Source: Mycolicibacterium stellerae
GTDB lineage: Bacteria; Actinomycetota; Actinomycetes; Mycobacteriales; Mycobacteriaceae
NCBI RefSeq assembly: GCF_003719305.1
Contig: NZ_RARC01000026.1
Location: forward strand, 1 to 64,000
DNA length: 64,000 bases
Direction: 5' to 3'
Part shown: positions 7,862 to 17,033 of the stretch, piece after piece
Layout of the letters: every line of letters starts with the position of its first letter
How positions within the stretch are numbered: position 1 is the first letter of the stretch
The notes under the pieces: model-generated
What the model was told of the DNA's origin: nothing
The model's database searches: none
Seen by the model: only the letters and a program-made list of their open reading frames with translations
Translations under genes and position numbers: made by a program

Positions 7862-8356
7862 TCAGCCCAACGGCCCTGGACCCAGTGTGCGGGTGATGTT
7901 GAAGCGTGGCCGCCGGGAAGTGGGGCCGCCGGGGTTCTCGTCGTTCTGGCGCTCGCGCGGCCGGGTGAACGGCGGGCTGCCGCTGCTCTCGGTGCCGCTG
8001 CTGGTGGTGTCCGAGGAGCCCGAGGTCGTCGGCGGTCCTGACGGCCCGTTGATCTCGGTCGTGGAAATCTGCGGGGTGCTGGTGATGGTCGGGGTTGTGG
8101 TCGTCGCGGAGGACGCCGACTCCGCTGCGGTGTCCGAGAAGGAGGGGTCGACGAAGTTCAGCGGCGCGTCGGTGGGCTCGTCGCCCCCGCTCATGAACAT
8201 CACCGCGGCAACGAGAACGCCGATGACCGCGACGCCTGCCGCGCTCGCGCCGACCACCGCGCGCGTCGAGTTGTGCCACGGCTCTGGCTGTTCGGCGCCG
8301 AACTCATCGACGAATTCGGCCTCGTCGAATTCGTCGTGAAGGTCGGGGCGTGCCAC
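7862..8356 (-). CDS. Single-pass membrane protein with Ser/Thr-rich tail
   Basis: A 164-residue protein. The acidic N-terminus (HDEFDEAEFVDEFG) leads to a PEPWHNSTR juxtamembrane motif, one span (AVVGASAAGVAVIGVLVAAVM, ~33-53), then a Ser/Thr/Pro-rich extracellular region and a basic C-terminus (RRPRFNITRTLG). The only plausible start in frame before the upstream gene is GTG 8356. It forms a probable two-gene unit with the Thr-tailed protein 13 bp downstream. I do not recognise a named family. Together with 7339-7848 it makes a small set of tail-anchored-looking Thr/Ser proteins around iniBAC. Confidence 0.7.
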   Translation of the reverse strand: MARPDLHDEFDEAEFVDEFGAEQPEPWHNSTRAVVGASAAGVAVIGVLVAAVMFMSGGDEPTDAPLNFVDPSFSDTAAESASSATTTTPTITSTPQISTTEINGPSGPPTTSGSSDTTSSGTESSGSPPFTRPRERQNDENPGGPTSRRPRFNITRTLGPGPLG

Positions 8357-8396
8357 GGCAACCGATATTAATCCGCCGACCTGCAGCAACGACGGG

Positions 8397-9329
8397 TCAG
8401 CCCAGTTGCGAAACCACTTCGGTGGCGAAGAGGTCCAGGTGATCGAGGTCGGACATGTCCAGAAGTTGCAGGTAGACGCGCTGCACGCCGATCTCGGCGA
8501 ACGCGCCGAGCCTGTCGACGATCTCGTTCGGCGTGCCGACCAGCGGTGAATCGCCGCGCAGTTGGTCCACCTCGCGTCCGATCGCCGCCGCCCGGGTGGC
8601 GACCTGGGCGTCGTCGCGCCCTGCACACACCACGAAGGCCGCCGAATAGGTCATCGAGTCCGCTGCGCGCCCGGCATCGGCGACTGTCGTGCGGACGCGG
8701 TCGAAGCAGGTCTTCACCCCGTCGGCCGGCATGAACGGGGCGTTGAACTCGGCGGCGAACTTCGCGGCTAGCGCGGGCGTGCGCTTGGCGCCCGCACCGC
8801 CGATGATGATCGGCGGATGGGGCCGCTGCACGGGCTTGGGCAGCGCGGGCGAGTCCACGACCGCGTAGTGCGTGCCTGTGTAGTCGAACTTCTCCCCGTC
8901 GGGGGTGGTCCACAGCCCTGTGATGATGTCCAGCTGCTCGCGCAGCCGCTCGAACCGTTCGCCGAGCGGCGGGAACGGGATCGCGTACGCCTTGTGCTCG
9001 GCCTCGAACCAGCCTGCACCGAGACCCAATTCGACCCGGCCGCCGCTCATCTCGTCGACCTGCGCCACCGAGATGGCCAACGGGCCGGGGTAGCGGAAGG
9101 TTGCCGATGTCACCATGGTGCCGAGCCGGATCGACGTCGTCTCGCGGGCGATTCCGGCCAGCGTGACCCAGGAGTCGGTGGGTCCGGGAAGGCCGTCGCC
9201 GCTCATCGCCACATAGTGGTCGGATCGGAAGAAGGCCGAGTAGCCCAGTGCCTCCGCAGCTTTGGCGACCGCTAGTTGGTCGGCGTAGGTAGCGCCTTGC
9301 TGGGGTTCGACGAATGCCCGAAAGTCCAC
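8397..9329 (-). CDS. LLM-class F420-dependent oxidoreductase
   Basis: A 310-residue TIM-barrel flavin/deazaflavin oxidoreductase of the luciferase-like monooxygenase superfamily. Visible are the N-terminal barrel strand, SDHYVAMSGDG, the IRLGTMVTSATFRYPGPLA strand-loop, GRVELGLGAGWFEAEH (the usual cofactor-side motif) and RPHPPIIIGGAGAKRTPALA. These are hallmarks of mycobacterial F420H2-dependent enzymes, which reduce or oxidise substrates that cannot be guessed here. The ATG start at 9329 is conserved in style (MDFRAFVEP). It stands alone between the Thr-tail pair and the small acidic gene at 9369. Confidence 0.85.
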   Translation of the reverse strand: MDFRAFVEPQQGATYADQLAVAKAAEALGYSAFFRSDHYVAMSGDGLPGPTDSWVTLAGIARETTSIRLGTMVTSATFRYPGPLAISVAQVDEMSGGRVELGLGAGWFEAEHKAYAIPFPPLGERFERLREQLDIITGLWTTPDGEKFDYTGTHYAVVDSPALPKPVQRPHPPIIIGGAGAKRTPALAAKFAAEFNAPFMPADGVKTCFDRVRTTVADAGRAADSMTYSAAFVVCAGRDDAQVATRAAAIGREVDQLRGDSPLVGTPNEIVDRLGAFAEIGVQRVYLQLLDMSDLDHLDLFATEVVSQLG

Positions 9330-9368
9330 GAGCTAGAGCCTAGTGCGGGCGCTGTCGGCGGCTCGGCG

Positions 9369-9590
9369 TCACTGCCAGGTGAGATCTGCATCCACGGTCT
9401 GGTCGTGTTCGTCACGCTCGTCGGCTGAGCGGGTGTCGATCGTGACCTCTTGCCAATAGGTCGGGCTGTAGAGATGAATGTCGTCGCCGCTGTTGACCCT
9501 CAGCACTCCGCTGGGCAACACCTGGTAGGTGACGTTGTCGGAGAACTCGTCGTCCTCGTCGTGGCCGCGGAATTGTATCCACATCTTCAT
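9369..9590 (-). CDS. Small acidic conserved hypothetical protein
   Basis: 73 residues starting MKMWIQFRGHDEDDEF. It is mostly beta-strand-like (YQVLPSGVLRVNSGDDIHLYSP) with an acidic C-terminus and no signal or membrane span. ATG 9590 is preceded by GAGGACTGACCGCACC, so its ribosome site overlaps the end of the DUF5709 gene 7 bp upstream; the two are co-transcribed and probably coupled. A longer frame to 9707 exists but runs back into that gene. I do not recognise a function. Confidence 0.6.
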   Translation of the reverse strand: MKMWIQFRGHDEDDEFSDNVTYQVLPSGVLRVNSGDDIHLYSPTYWQEVTIDTRSADERDEHDQTVDADLTWQ

Positions 9591-9597
9591 GGTGCGG

Positions 9598-10053
9598 TCA
9601 GTCCTCTTCGGTGTCCTCGATGATGTGCATTGCCGCTTCTTCAGCGGATGCCGCGCCCCCGCTGATGCCGACATCCTCGGCGACCAGTTCTGCCTCGGTG
9701 TCTTCACCGAATCCCATGTCGGGTGCGATCAGGCGACCCGCCCGCATGCGGCCGACCTCGCGATGCTCGGGGAACTCGGTCTGGCGCTCAGCCTCGTCGG
9801 CGCTCTGCTGCTCGCCGCTGTCGGCGGTGTAGATCCGCGATGCCGGATCTCGTTCTTCTGATGCCAGAAGCTGATCCATGCTTTCCGACGGCCCGTAGGC
9901 GCCGGGCCCGTACGGCTGCTCGGGTGGTGAATAGCCCTCGTCGAGCACGTCGTCGATGCCACGGTCGACCAAGGTGTCCTCGGCCTGGAGCTGATCCTCG
10001 GGGTCCACGCTGTACTGACCGGCCGCGGGCCCGATTCCATATGAGGTGCTCAT
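9598..10053 (-). CDS. DUF5709 domain-containing protein
   Basis: A 151-residue very acidic soluble protein. It shows the DUF5709 pattern: DQLQAEDTLVDRGIDDVLDEGYSPPE near the start, an R-A-G-R-L segment (MRAGRLIAPDMG, ~103-114) and GISGGAASAEEAAMH near the C-terminus. The family is restricted to Actinobacteria and has no known function. ATG 10053; upstream partner of the 73-residue protein in a two-gene operon. Confidence 0.75.
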   Translation of the reverse strand: MSTSYGIGPAAGQYSVDPEDQLQAEDTLVDRGIDDVLDEGYSPPEQPYGPGAYGPSESMDQLLASEERDPASRIYTADSGEQQSADEAERQTEFPEHREVGRMRAGRLIAPDMGFGEDTEAELVAEDVGISGGAASAEEAAMHIIEDTEED

Positions 10054-10118
10054 GGAGCTGATGATCGACCGCCGCGAGCAACGCGAGGTAGGGCCGTTCG
10101 GCCCTCGAGCCGGCGACG

Positions 10119-10664
10119 TTAGTAGGTTTCGACCTTGTCGATGCTGACGAACATGCCGTGCTTGGTCTGTTGGTTGGTGAACCGGGTGCCGTCGGTGGTC
10201 GCCACGATCGTCCAGCCGACCGCGCTGTACATGCGGTAGTCGATGGTCACGGCGGGGATGTCGCCGAGGTTGCCGACGATCCAAGCCACGCTCCCGTCGG
10301 CGGACAGGCTCACGCCGTTGGCGCGCACCCCGTCCTTTATCGGGGAATTGGTGAACAACGCCTCGCAGGCGACCGACTGCTTGTCGAGCTGGCAGCGCAC
10401 CTGGCCCGACTTGGTCGCGATGAAGACGTAGCCCGCGTCCTGCGGCGGGAGCACCTCCGCGGCGGGCGGCGATGCAGGCGCCGATGGCGCGGTTTTCGTC
10501 GGTGGCGCGGCGGTGGGCCTGTTCGTGCTGGGCCGCGAGGTCGGAAAACTCGGCTCGCCCGCGCCGCTGGTCGGCGTCACGGGCATGCCCTCGACATCGG
10601 ATTGGCAGCCGGACAGCAGCGCGCCCGCCGTCAACACAGTCGCCAGAACCGTCAAGGGCCTCAT
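10119..10664 (-). CDS. lpqJ: Lipoprotein LpqJ
   Basis: A 181-residue secreted lipoprotein. It has the signal sequence MRPLTVLATVLTAG and the lipobox LLSGC. Next comes a Pro/Ser/Thr linker (~25-75) and a compact C-terminal domain with two cysteines (VRCQL and VACEAL), probably disulphide-bonded. ATG 10664 is chosen; an upstream TTG (10673) would add three residues. The position just beyond iniC matches lpqJ (Rv0344c) in M. tuberculosis, although four genes intervene here. Function unknown. Confidence 0.8.
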   Translation of the reverse strand: MRPLTVLATVLTAGALLSGCQSDVEGMPVTPTSGAGEPSFPTSRPSTNRPTAAPPTKTAPSAPASPPAAEVLPPQDAGYVFIATKSGQVRCQLDKQSVACEALFTNSPIKDGVRANGVSLSADGSVAWIVGNLGDIPAVTIDYRMYSAVGWTIVATTDGTRFTNQQTKHGMFVSIDKVETY

Positions 10665-10699
10665 CTCGGACAAGGCTACTTAGCCGCCGGTCCACAGCC

Positions 10700-11755
10700 C
10701 TACTCTGACGCGCGCCTTGTCGGGAACAGCGGTGGGTTGATACGGGCGAAACCCTCCTGGCGGAAGTACGGAAAGTGTGGGTACGGCTGATCGCGCTGGC
10801 TGACTGAGTCCAGTCGGGCGATGTGGTCGTCGTCGAGTGACCATCCGACCGCGCCAAGGTTGTCGCTGAGCTGGCGCTCGTTGCGCGCGCCGACGATCAC
10901 CGATGACACGGTGGGGCGGCCCAACAGCCAGTTCAAGGCGACCTGCGGGATCGTCTTGCCGGTTTCGCCTGCAATCGCGTCCAGTTCGTCGATCACGTTG
11001 AACAACAGCGCATCGTCCACCGGTGGACCGGCATCGGCGGTCTTGTGCAGGCGACTCAGGGTCGGTAGTGGGGAGTCGCGTCGGATCCGCCCGGTCAGCC
11101 GGCCCCAGCCAAGCGGGCTCCAGACCAGCGCTCCCACCCCCTGGTCCAGGCCGAGCGGCATCAATTCCCACTCGTAGTCACGGCCGATCAGCGAGTAGTA
11201 GACCTGGTGGGCGATGTAACGCGGCCTGTGTGCCGCATCGGCGGCCGCCAACGATTTCATCAGTTGCCATCCCGCGAAGTTCGACACCCCGGTATAGCGG
11301 ATCTTGCCGTGGTCGGTGAGAGTCTCGAGGGTCTCCAGTACCTCGTCGGCCGGCGTGAATGCGTCGAACGCGTGCAGCTGAAACAGATCTATGCGATCGG
11401 TTTTCAGGCGCCGCAGCGCCTGCTCGACCGCGCCCATCAGGCGAGTTCTCGACGTGCCCGCATCGGCAGGCCCATCGCCCATCGGCAGGGCCGCCTTCGT
11501 GGATATCAGCACTTCGTCGCGCCGCCCGTCCAACGCGCATCCGAGGACTTCCTCGGAATGCCCCGCCGAATACACGTCGGCGGTGTCGAAAAGGTTGATG
11601 CCTGCCTCCAGGCACACGTCGATCATCGCCCTTGCCTCTTTGACGTCGGTATCCCCCCAGGCGCCGAAGAACTCGCCTGACCCGCCGAAAGTTGCGGCGC
11701 CAAAAGCCAATTCGGATACCACCAACCCTGAATTGCCGACCCTGCGGTATTCCAC
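10700..11755 (-). CDS. Aldo/keto reductase family oxidoreductase
   Basis: A 351-residue NADPH-dependent reductase of carbonyl compounds, with the full catalytic tetrad: Asp57 and Tyr62 (FDTADVYSAG), Lys87 (VLISTKA) and His128 (LFQLHAFD). The C-terminal SVIVGARNERQLSDNL segment binds NADPH phosphate. The 'solute carrier/YghZ-like' aldo-keto reductases have this length. ATG 11755. It is divergent from the TetR gene at 11843 with an 87-bp shared promoter, which suggests control by that regulator. The substrate is unknown. Confidence 0.88.
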   Translation of the reverse strand: MEYRRVGNSGLVVSELAFGAATFGGSGEFFGAWGDTDVKEARAMIDVCLEAGINLFDTADVYSAGHSEEVLGCALDGRRDEVLISTKAALPMGDGPADAGTSRTRLMGAVEQALRRLKTDRIDLFQLHAFDAFTPADEVLETLETLTDHGKIRYTGVSNFAGWQLMKSLAAADAAHRPRYIAHQVYYSLIGRDYEWELMPLGLDQGVGALVWSPLGWGRLTGRIRRDSPLPTLSRLHKTADAGPPVDDALLFNVIDELDAIAGETGKTIPQVALNWLLGRPTVSSVIVGARNERQLSDNLGAVGWSLDDDHIARLDSVSQRDQPYPHFPYFRQEGFARINPPLFPTRRASE

Positions 11756-11842
11756 CCTGCCTCCTTAATAGGACGATGCTCCCATTAAGACTCTACAGGG
11801 ATCGACTGCTTAAAGCGACCAGAGTGCCGTTAACATGTCTAG

Positions 11843-12433
11843 GTGGCTCCGAAGCGTCCTGGCGGCAGAACGGCGAACGTTCGCGTTGCCGCGCTCGACG
11901 CGACCGCCGACCTGCTGGTCAAGTCCGGCCTGGAGGGCGTGGACCTGGCCGAGGTCGCCCGAGCCGCAGGCGTCGGCAAATCGACGGTGTACCGGCGGTG
12001 GGGCACAGTGTCGGCACTCGTCACCGACTTGTTGGCGGATATGGCCGAAACATCATCACCTCGCCCCGACACTGGGAGCCTGGCGGGCGACCTGGGCCAT
12101 ATTGCCGCCCTGATCCAGCGCACCCTCGCCGATCCCCGGCAGGGCCGGCTGTTCGCGGCGATCATCGCGGCGGCGACGTGCAGTCCCGATACGGCGACCG
12201 CTCTGGCCGGGTTCTACCGCAGCCGAATCGACGAGTTCGCCGGCACCGTCACCGACGGCATCGTCCGCGGCGAGGCGCCACCCGGTACCGATCCCGCCGA
12301 CGTCATCCGCTACCTATCCGCGCCGCTCTACTACCGGTTGCTCACCGGAAACGGCCCACCCGACGCCGCCGACGCGGTCCGCTCGACGCGGGCTGCGCTC
12401 GCCGCGGTCGCGGCGGGCGTGTTCGTCGGATAG
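11843..12433 (+). CDS. TetR/AcrR family transcriptional regulator
   Basis: 196 residues. The N-terminal helix-turn-helix reads DLAEVARAAGVGKSTVYRRWG (~37-57), preceded by a basic start (APKRPGGRTANVR), then a ligand-binding helical domain of the TetR C-terminal type. GTG 11843 is the first start and lies close to TTAACAT, so the mRNA may be leaderless. It is divergent from the aldo/keto reductase, its probable target. Confidence 0.85.
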   Translation: MAPKRPGGRTANVRVAALDATADLLVKSGLEGVDLAEVARAAGVGKSTVYRRWGTVSALVTDLLADMAETSSPRPDTGSLAGDLGHIAALIQRTLADPRQGRLFAAIIAAATCSPDTATALAGFYRSRIDEFAGTVTDGIVRGEAPPGTDPADVIRYLSAPLYYRLLTGNGPPDAADAVRSTRAALAAVAAGVFVG

Positions 12434-12442
12434 CGGGACGAC

Positions 12443-13238
12443 TCACTGCACGAAGTCTCCATTTGGCTGACCGTTCCATGCGGTGACACCGCCGTCGATG
12501 GGCAGGATCGCCCCGGTGATGAACGCCGCCAACGGTGATGCCAGGAAGACGACGACGGACGCCACCTCCTGCGGGTCGGCGATTCGGCCGAGCGGGATGA
12601 ACTGGTTGAATGCTCCCTCGAGCGCGGGCAATTGGGCGAGGTTGTGCTCCAGCAGAGGAGTGCGCACAGGCCCAGGCGCGATGGCGTTCACCCGGACACC
12701 CCGTTTGCCGTAGTCGATGGCGAGGCTGCGGGTGAGGTTGATCATCGCGCCCTTGGCAGCGTTGTAGGCCGCGTAGTTGTAGTCGGCACCGATTCCCGAA
12801 ACCGAGGCCGTGTTGACGATAGATCCGCCGGATTCGATCAGCGCGGGAAGCACCGACCTTGACATCCGGAACGCGCCGTCGAGGTCGACGGCCATCACCT
12901 GCCGCCATAGGGCGTCGTCGGTTTCCAACGCAGAGCCGACGGGCGCGATACCGGCGTTATTGAATAGCACGTCGATGCGTCCCCGCACTCCGGTCGCGTG
13001 GTCGAGAGCGGCGGCGATCGACGCGGCGTCGGTAACATCAAGCGCGACAGGGTGAAAGCGCCCCGGTGCGACGCCGCTGACGGTCCGCGTGAAATCCTCC
13101 AGCGACCCGGAGTTCAGGTCGCCGCCGACCACGTCGGCACCGCAGCGCAGGAACTGCAGGGCGGTCGCGGCACCGATTCCCGATGCGACACCGGTAACCA
13201 GGACGACCTTTCCGTCAAAGGTGGTGTGGTCGATCACC
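12443..13238 (-). CDS. SDR family oxidoreductase of the sugar-type cluster
   Basis: A 264-residue classical short-chain dehydrogenase. It has the cofactor motif VTGVASGIGAATAL (TGxxxGIG), NNAGIA, catalytic Ser in VNTASVSG, the YNAAK (YxxxK) active site and PGPVRTPLL. GTG 13238 follows GAAAGGCGCACAGCG, a good ribosome site, and avoids the overlap that a longer ATG start at 13327 would create with the permease gene. A 13-codon ORF (ATG 13275 to a TGA overlapping this GTG) bridges the permease stop and this start and may couple translation. It is the last gene of the transporter operon, so its substrate is probably the imported sugar/polyol or a product. Confidence 0.85.
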
Positions 13239-13271
13239 GCTGTGCGCCTTTCGATTCGGAGGTTTTCTCGC

Positions 13272-14309
13272 TCATGGGGTAGCAGGCCTGCGCCGCCGGA
13301 ACGCGCTGAAGAGCCGACCGTCGGCAAGCACCGCGACGATGATGACGGCGCCGATGACGACGGGCTGCAGGTTCGGTGACACGTTGAGCAGCGTCAGGCC
13401 GTTGTTGACCACGCCGATGATGAGCAGGCCCACAAAGGTTGCCGACATCCTTCCGATACCGCCGGACAGGCTGGCTCCGCCGATGACGACCGCCGCGATC
13501 ACGTTGAGCAGGTCGGTGGAGTTACCGGCGGTCGGCTGGGCGGCGTTGAGTCGGGCGCCGACTACCAGTCCGGCGAGGGCGGCGAGGAAACCGGCGATGG
13601 CGTAGACGCGTAACTGGATGCGGCGCACCCGGATTCCCGAGAGTCGGGCGACCTCGACGTTGCCGCCGATGGCGTACAGCGACCGACCGTCAGGGCGAAG
13701 CCGCAGCCATAGGGCCGCGATGGCGAATACCAGGATCATCAGATAGACCTGCAGCGCGATGCCCAGGATCCGGGTGTGCGCTATCGCCTGAAACCATTGG
13801 GGGAAGCCGAGGATCGGCGTGCCGTTGGTGACGTAGAGGGCCAGGCCGGTCGACGCGAACATCGTCGCCAACGTCGCGATGAACGGCTGGATGTTGCCGT
13901 AGGCAATCATCACACCGTTGATGAGGCCGATGAGGGTACCCAGCGCCAGGCCCGCAACGATGGCCAGCCAGAACGGCAAGCCCACCTTGGCGTGGAGAAC
14001 GGCCACCATCATGAAACTCAGGCCAAGCGTTGACGACACCGACAGGTCGATGCCGCCGAGGATGATGACGAGAGTTGCGCCTGCGGCCATGATTCCGATG
14101 TAGGAGATCTGGACCAAGATGTTGACCAGGTTGTTCGGCGTGAGGAACACCGGTGACAACAGCGACATCGCGATGACGAGCGCCACCAGCCCGACGAACG
14201 GCCCCGATGTGCGGCCGACGCGCTGGACGATGCCGCTCCACGCGGGGGCCTTCTCGCCTGCAACGAGAGTGGCGGTCGGGAGTGAATTGTTCTCTGCAAC
14301 GACGGACAC
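13272..14309 (-). CDS. Sugar ABC transporter permease (RbsC-like)
   Basis: About 345 residues with 8-10 membrane spans. It carries the RbsC-family ILGGIDLSVSSTLGLS segment after the second/third span, ANNGLTLLNV-like C-terminal turns, and GNVEVARLSGI in the cytoplasmic loop that meets the ATPase. GTG 14309 follows AGGAG at ideal spacing; GTG 14324, overlapping the ATPase stop as GTGA, is the alternative. It pairs with the double ATPase and the lipoprotein binding protein to form a CUT2/ribose-type importer. Confidence 0.9.
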   Translation of the reverse strand: MSVVAENNSLPTATLVAGEKAPAWSGIVQRVGRTSGPFVGLVALVIAMSLLSPVFLTPNNLVNILVQISYIGIMAAGATLVIILGGIDLSVSSTLGLSFMMVAVLHAKVGLPFWLAIVAGLALGTLIGLINGVMIAYGNIQPFIATLATMFASTGLALYVTNGTPILGFPQWFQAIAHTRILGIALQVYLMILVFAIAALWLRLRPDGRSLYAIGGNVEVARLSGIRVRRIQLRVYAIAGFLAALAGLVVGARLNAAQPTAGNSTDLLNVIAAVVIGGASLSGGIGRMSATFVGLLIIGVVNNGLTLLNVSPNLQPVVIGAVIIVAVLADGRLFSAFRRRRPATP

Positions 14310-14320
14310 TTCTTGACTCC

Positions 14321-15835
14321 TCACTTGTGCGCGGTGGACGCGCGGCCCGAAGGGACGGAAAGCTGCATGACGCGCTCAGGCGTCGCCTCGGATCGATCGA
14401 GTGATCCCGTTTGCCTGCCGCCGGCGATGACGATCACGCGATGCGACAGCAGCAGTACCTCGTCGAGTTCGGATGACACGACGATGATGGCGACGCCCGA
14501 GGCGGCCAGCGACCGGATGATGGTGTAGATCGCCTCCTTGGCACCGACGTCCACACCGCGGGTCGGCTCGTCGAGAATCAATACCTTGGGTGTTCGCACC
14601 AGCCACTTGCCGAGCAGAACCTTCTGTTGATTTCCCCCGGAGAGCAGCCCGGCCGGAGCATCGAGGTCTCCGCGGATCTCCAGTTCGCGCGCCATCCGGT
14701 CCCGAGTCGCCCTGATGACCGAGTACGTGATCAACCCCGACTTGGCGAGTTGTCGTTCCCATGGCAGCGTCATGTTCTCGCCGGCACAGCGATCGAGGTT
14801 GAGGCCCTGGGTCTTTCGGTCTTCTGGCACCATGACGATGCCCGACCTGATCGCGTCGCGCACCGAGTGGATGCGCGCAATCTGTCCGTCGACGACAACC
14901 TCGCCGCGCGTGCACTTGTCCGCGCCGGACAACGCCCGCACGATCTCGGTGCGGCCGGCCCCGACCAGTCCCGACAACCCGACGATCTCGCCCCGTCGCA
15001 CGTGGAAGTCGATGTCCGCGAACCGTTCAGAGCTCAGCCCGCGTACCTCGAGCACGACGTCGTCGTCGTGGGCCGGGGGATCGATATCGCGTTGTGCCAA
15101 CTCCCGGCCGACCATGGCGTGGATCATCTCGTTGCGGTCGACGTCGGCGCCGGCCCACTGGGCGACCTTGCGTCCGTCGCGCAGACAGACGATGTCGTCG
15201 GCGATGCGTGCGATCTCATCGAGCCGGTGGCTGATGTAGACGACACCCGACCCGTTGGCCCGCATGTGCTCGATCTGCTCGAGAACGCGCTCGGTTTCCT
15301 TGCTGCCCAGCGTCGCCGACGGTTCGTCGAAGATGATGAACGAGGGACGTCGAACGATCGCTCGCGCGATCTCGATCTCCTGCTGAGTCGCCGTGACCAG
15401 CCCCGCCACGGGGCGACGGGGATCGACCCGGACCCCGAGTTCGCGCAATACGGTGCCCGCCTGCTCGTACATCGATGGGTAGTCGACTGCGCCACGCCGG
15501 GTCGGCATACGGCCGAGGAAGATGTTCTCGGCGACCGAGAGTTCGGGGATCATCTTGATCTCCTGGTGGATGATCGCCACGCCCCGGCTGAGCGCATCGA
15601 GTGGATCGGCCGGTCTGTACGGGTGGCCCCCGATCGTCATGGCACCGCCGTCTGGGCGTTTGATGCCGGCGATGATCGAGCTCAACGTGGACTTGCCCGC
15701 ACCGTTCTCCCCGATGAGTCCCGTGACACGTCCACGGTTGATCGTGAAGTCGACGCCGGTGAGGACAAAGACGCCTCCGTACTGTTTGCTCAGCCCGGTG
15801 GCGAGGAGAGTGTCGCCGGTCGACAGGTCGTCCAT
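14321..15835 (-). CDS. Sugar ABC transporter ATP-binding protein (RbsA-like, two ATPase domains)
   Basis: 504 residues with two fused nucleotide-binding domains. The first has Walker A GENGAGKSTL, a signature-like VTATQQEIEIARAI and Walker B FIIFDEPSATL. The second has the degenerate P-loop SGLVGAGRTEIVRAL, the signature LLSGGNQQKVLLGKWL and Walker B VLILDEPTRGVDVGAK. The asymmetry is typical of RbsA/MglA/XylG importers. ATG 15835, 7 bp after the binding-protein gene; its stop overlaps the permease start region. Confidence 0.93.
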   Translation of the reverse strand: MDDLSTGDTLLATGLSKQYGGVFVLTGVDFTINRGRVTGLIGENGAGKSTLSSIIAGIKRPDGGAMTIGGHPYRPADPLDALSRGVAIIHQEIKMIPELSVAENIFLGRMPTRRGAVDYPSMYEQAGTVLRELGVRVDPRRPVAGLVTATQQEIEIARAIVRRPSFIIFDEPSATLGSKETERVLEQIEHMRANGSGVVYISHRLDEIARIADDIVCLRDGRKVAQWAGADVDRNEMIHAMVGRELAQRDIDPPAHDDDVVLEVRGLSSERFADIDFHVRRGEIVGLSGLVGAGRTEIVRALSGADKCTRGEVVVDGQIARIHSVRDAIRSGIVMVPEDRKTQGLNLDRCAGENMTLPWERQLAKSGLITYSVIRATRDRMARELEIRGDLDAPAGLLSGGNQQKVLLGKWLVRTPKVLILDEPTRGVDVGAKEAIYTIIRSLAASGVAIIVVSSELDEVLLLSHRVIVIAGGRQTGSLDRSEATPERVMQLSVPSGRASTAHK

Positions 15836-15842
15836 GGTGCCG

Positions 15843-16850
15843 CTATCCCTGATTGCCGTAATACTTTGCGGCGCTGGCCTGTTGAACGTTGTCCTTCGTC
15901 ACCAGCACAGCCTGTTGGATCTGCTCTTTGGGGATGCTCGCGCCCTTGCCTTCGATCGAGAGGATGGCGTTCTGCACGGCGAGCTGGCCCATCAGGTAGG
16001 GCTGCTGGCTGATGGTCGCGGTGATCTGGCCCTTTTCGATCGCGTCGTACGCGGCGGGAAACCCATCGATCGTCACCATCGGAATGGGCGAGTGGTTGGC
16101 GGAGTCGGTCGCCGTGACAGCGCCGAGCGCCATGTCGTCGTTCTGGGCGAAGATGCCGTTCAGGTTGGGGTTCGCGGTGAGCACGTTGGCGAAAACGTTC
16201 GCGGCGGTGTTCTGGTCCCAGTTCGCGCTTGTCGTCGACACGACTTTGACCGACGGGCTGGCGGTGAGCACCTTGTCGCAGCCCTCGGTGCGCTGCAGCT
16301 GCGTCGAGGAGCCGGGCACCCCCTGCACAATCGCGATCTCACCGCGGCCGCCGATCGTCTTCACGAGGAACTCGCACGCCTGCTGGCCCATCTTCACACT
16401 GTCGCTGCCGATGTAGGTGACGTAGTTGCCTGCCGCAGGCACTTGGTCGACGGCGATGACCGGGACGTTGGCGCTGTTGGCCGCCCCAAGGCTCGCCCCG
16501 CCCGATGCGGCGTCGAGCTGGGCGAAGATGATTGCGCCGACTTGCTGGCTGGCCAGGTTCTGGACCTGGCTGACCTGTTGGGAGCTGTTGGAGTTGGCGT
16601 TGACGACGACGAGTTCGTAACCCCGCTTGTCGGCCTCGTCTTGCATCCCTTCAACCGCTGCGGCATAGAACTGATTGAGGAACGACATCGATACGCCGAT
16701 TTTCTTGGAACCCGAACCGCCTGCCTGCCCCGATGTCATTGACCCGTCGGTGCTGCAGCCGGTCAGTACGAGCGCGGCGGAGGTCACCACCGCGGCGGCG
16801 CGGATGCTCCATCGTTGCGGCCTTTTGCGCGACGACAGTTTCCTAATCAT
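15843..16850 (-). CDS. Sugar ABC transporter substrate-binding lipoprotein
   Basis: 335 residues with a basic N-terminus, the signal peptide AAAVVTSAALVLTGC (lipobox VLTGC, Cys ~31), a short Gly/Ser linker, then a type I periplasmic-binding (RbsB/LacI-like) domain: KIGVSMSFLNQFYAA, NANSNSSQQ, DQVPAAGNYVTYIGSD and FAQNDDMALGA. ATG 16850 is used rather than the longer frame to 17015. It is the first gene of the binding protein - ATPase - permease - SDR operon, and its promoter region carries a GGAC-N5-GTTC operator. The ligand is a sugar, polyol or similar small molecule, not identifiable here. Confidence 0.9.
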   Translation of the reverse strand: MIRKLSSRKRPQRWSIRAAAVVTSAALVLTGCSTDGSMTSGQAGGSGSKKIGVSMSFLNQFYAAAVEGMQDEADKRGYELVVVNANSNSSQQVSQVQNLASQQVGAIIFAQLDAASGGASLGAANSANVPVIAVDQVPAAGNYVTYIGSDSVKMGQQACEFLVKTIGGRGEIAIVQGVPGSSTQLQRTEGCDKVLTASPSVKVVSTTSANWDQNTAANVFANVLTANPNLNGIFAQNDDMALGAVTATDSANHSPIPMVTIDGFPAAYDAIEKGQITATISQQPYLMGQLAVQNAILSIEGKGASIPKEQIQQAVLVTKDNVQQASAAKYYGNQG

Positions 16851-17033
16851 GTCTTGTTGCCTTCCGTCGATGCTGTTCCTGTTATGAGGTTCGGAGTCCG
16901 GACTTTGAGGCTCGCGCCGTGTCGGGCCAATCCCGGACACTGTGCGGGTCCTCTTACTGATTTGTGGATCCGTGATCCGCGCCACTGGATAGAGTGAGTG
17001 AAGCGTAGCGCACATTCCGCCACTTGCCTATGT

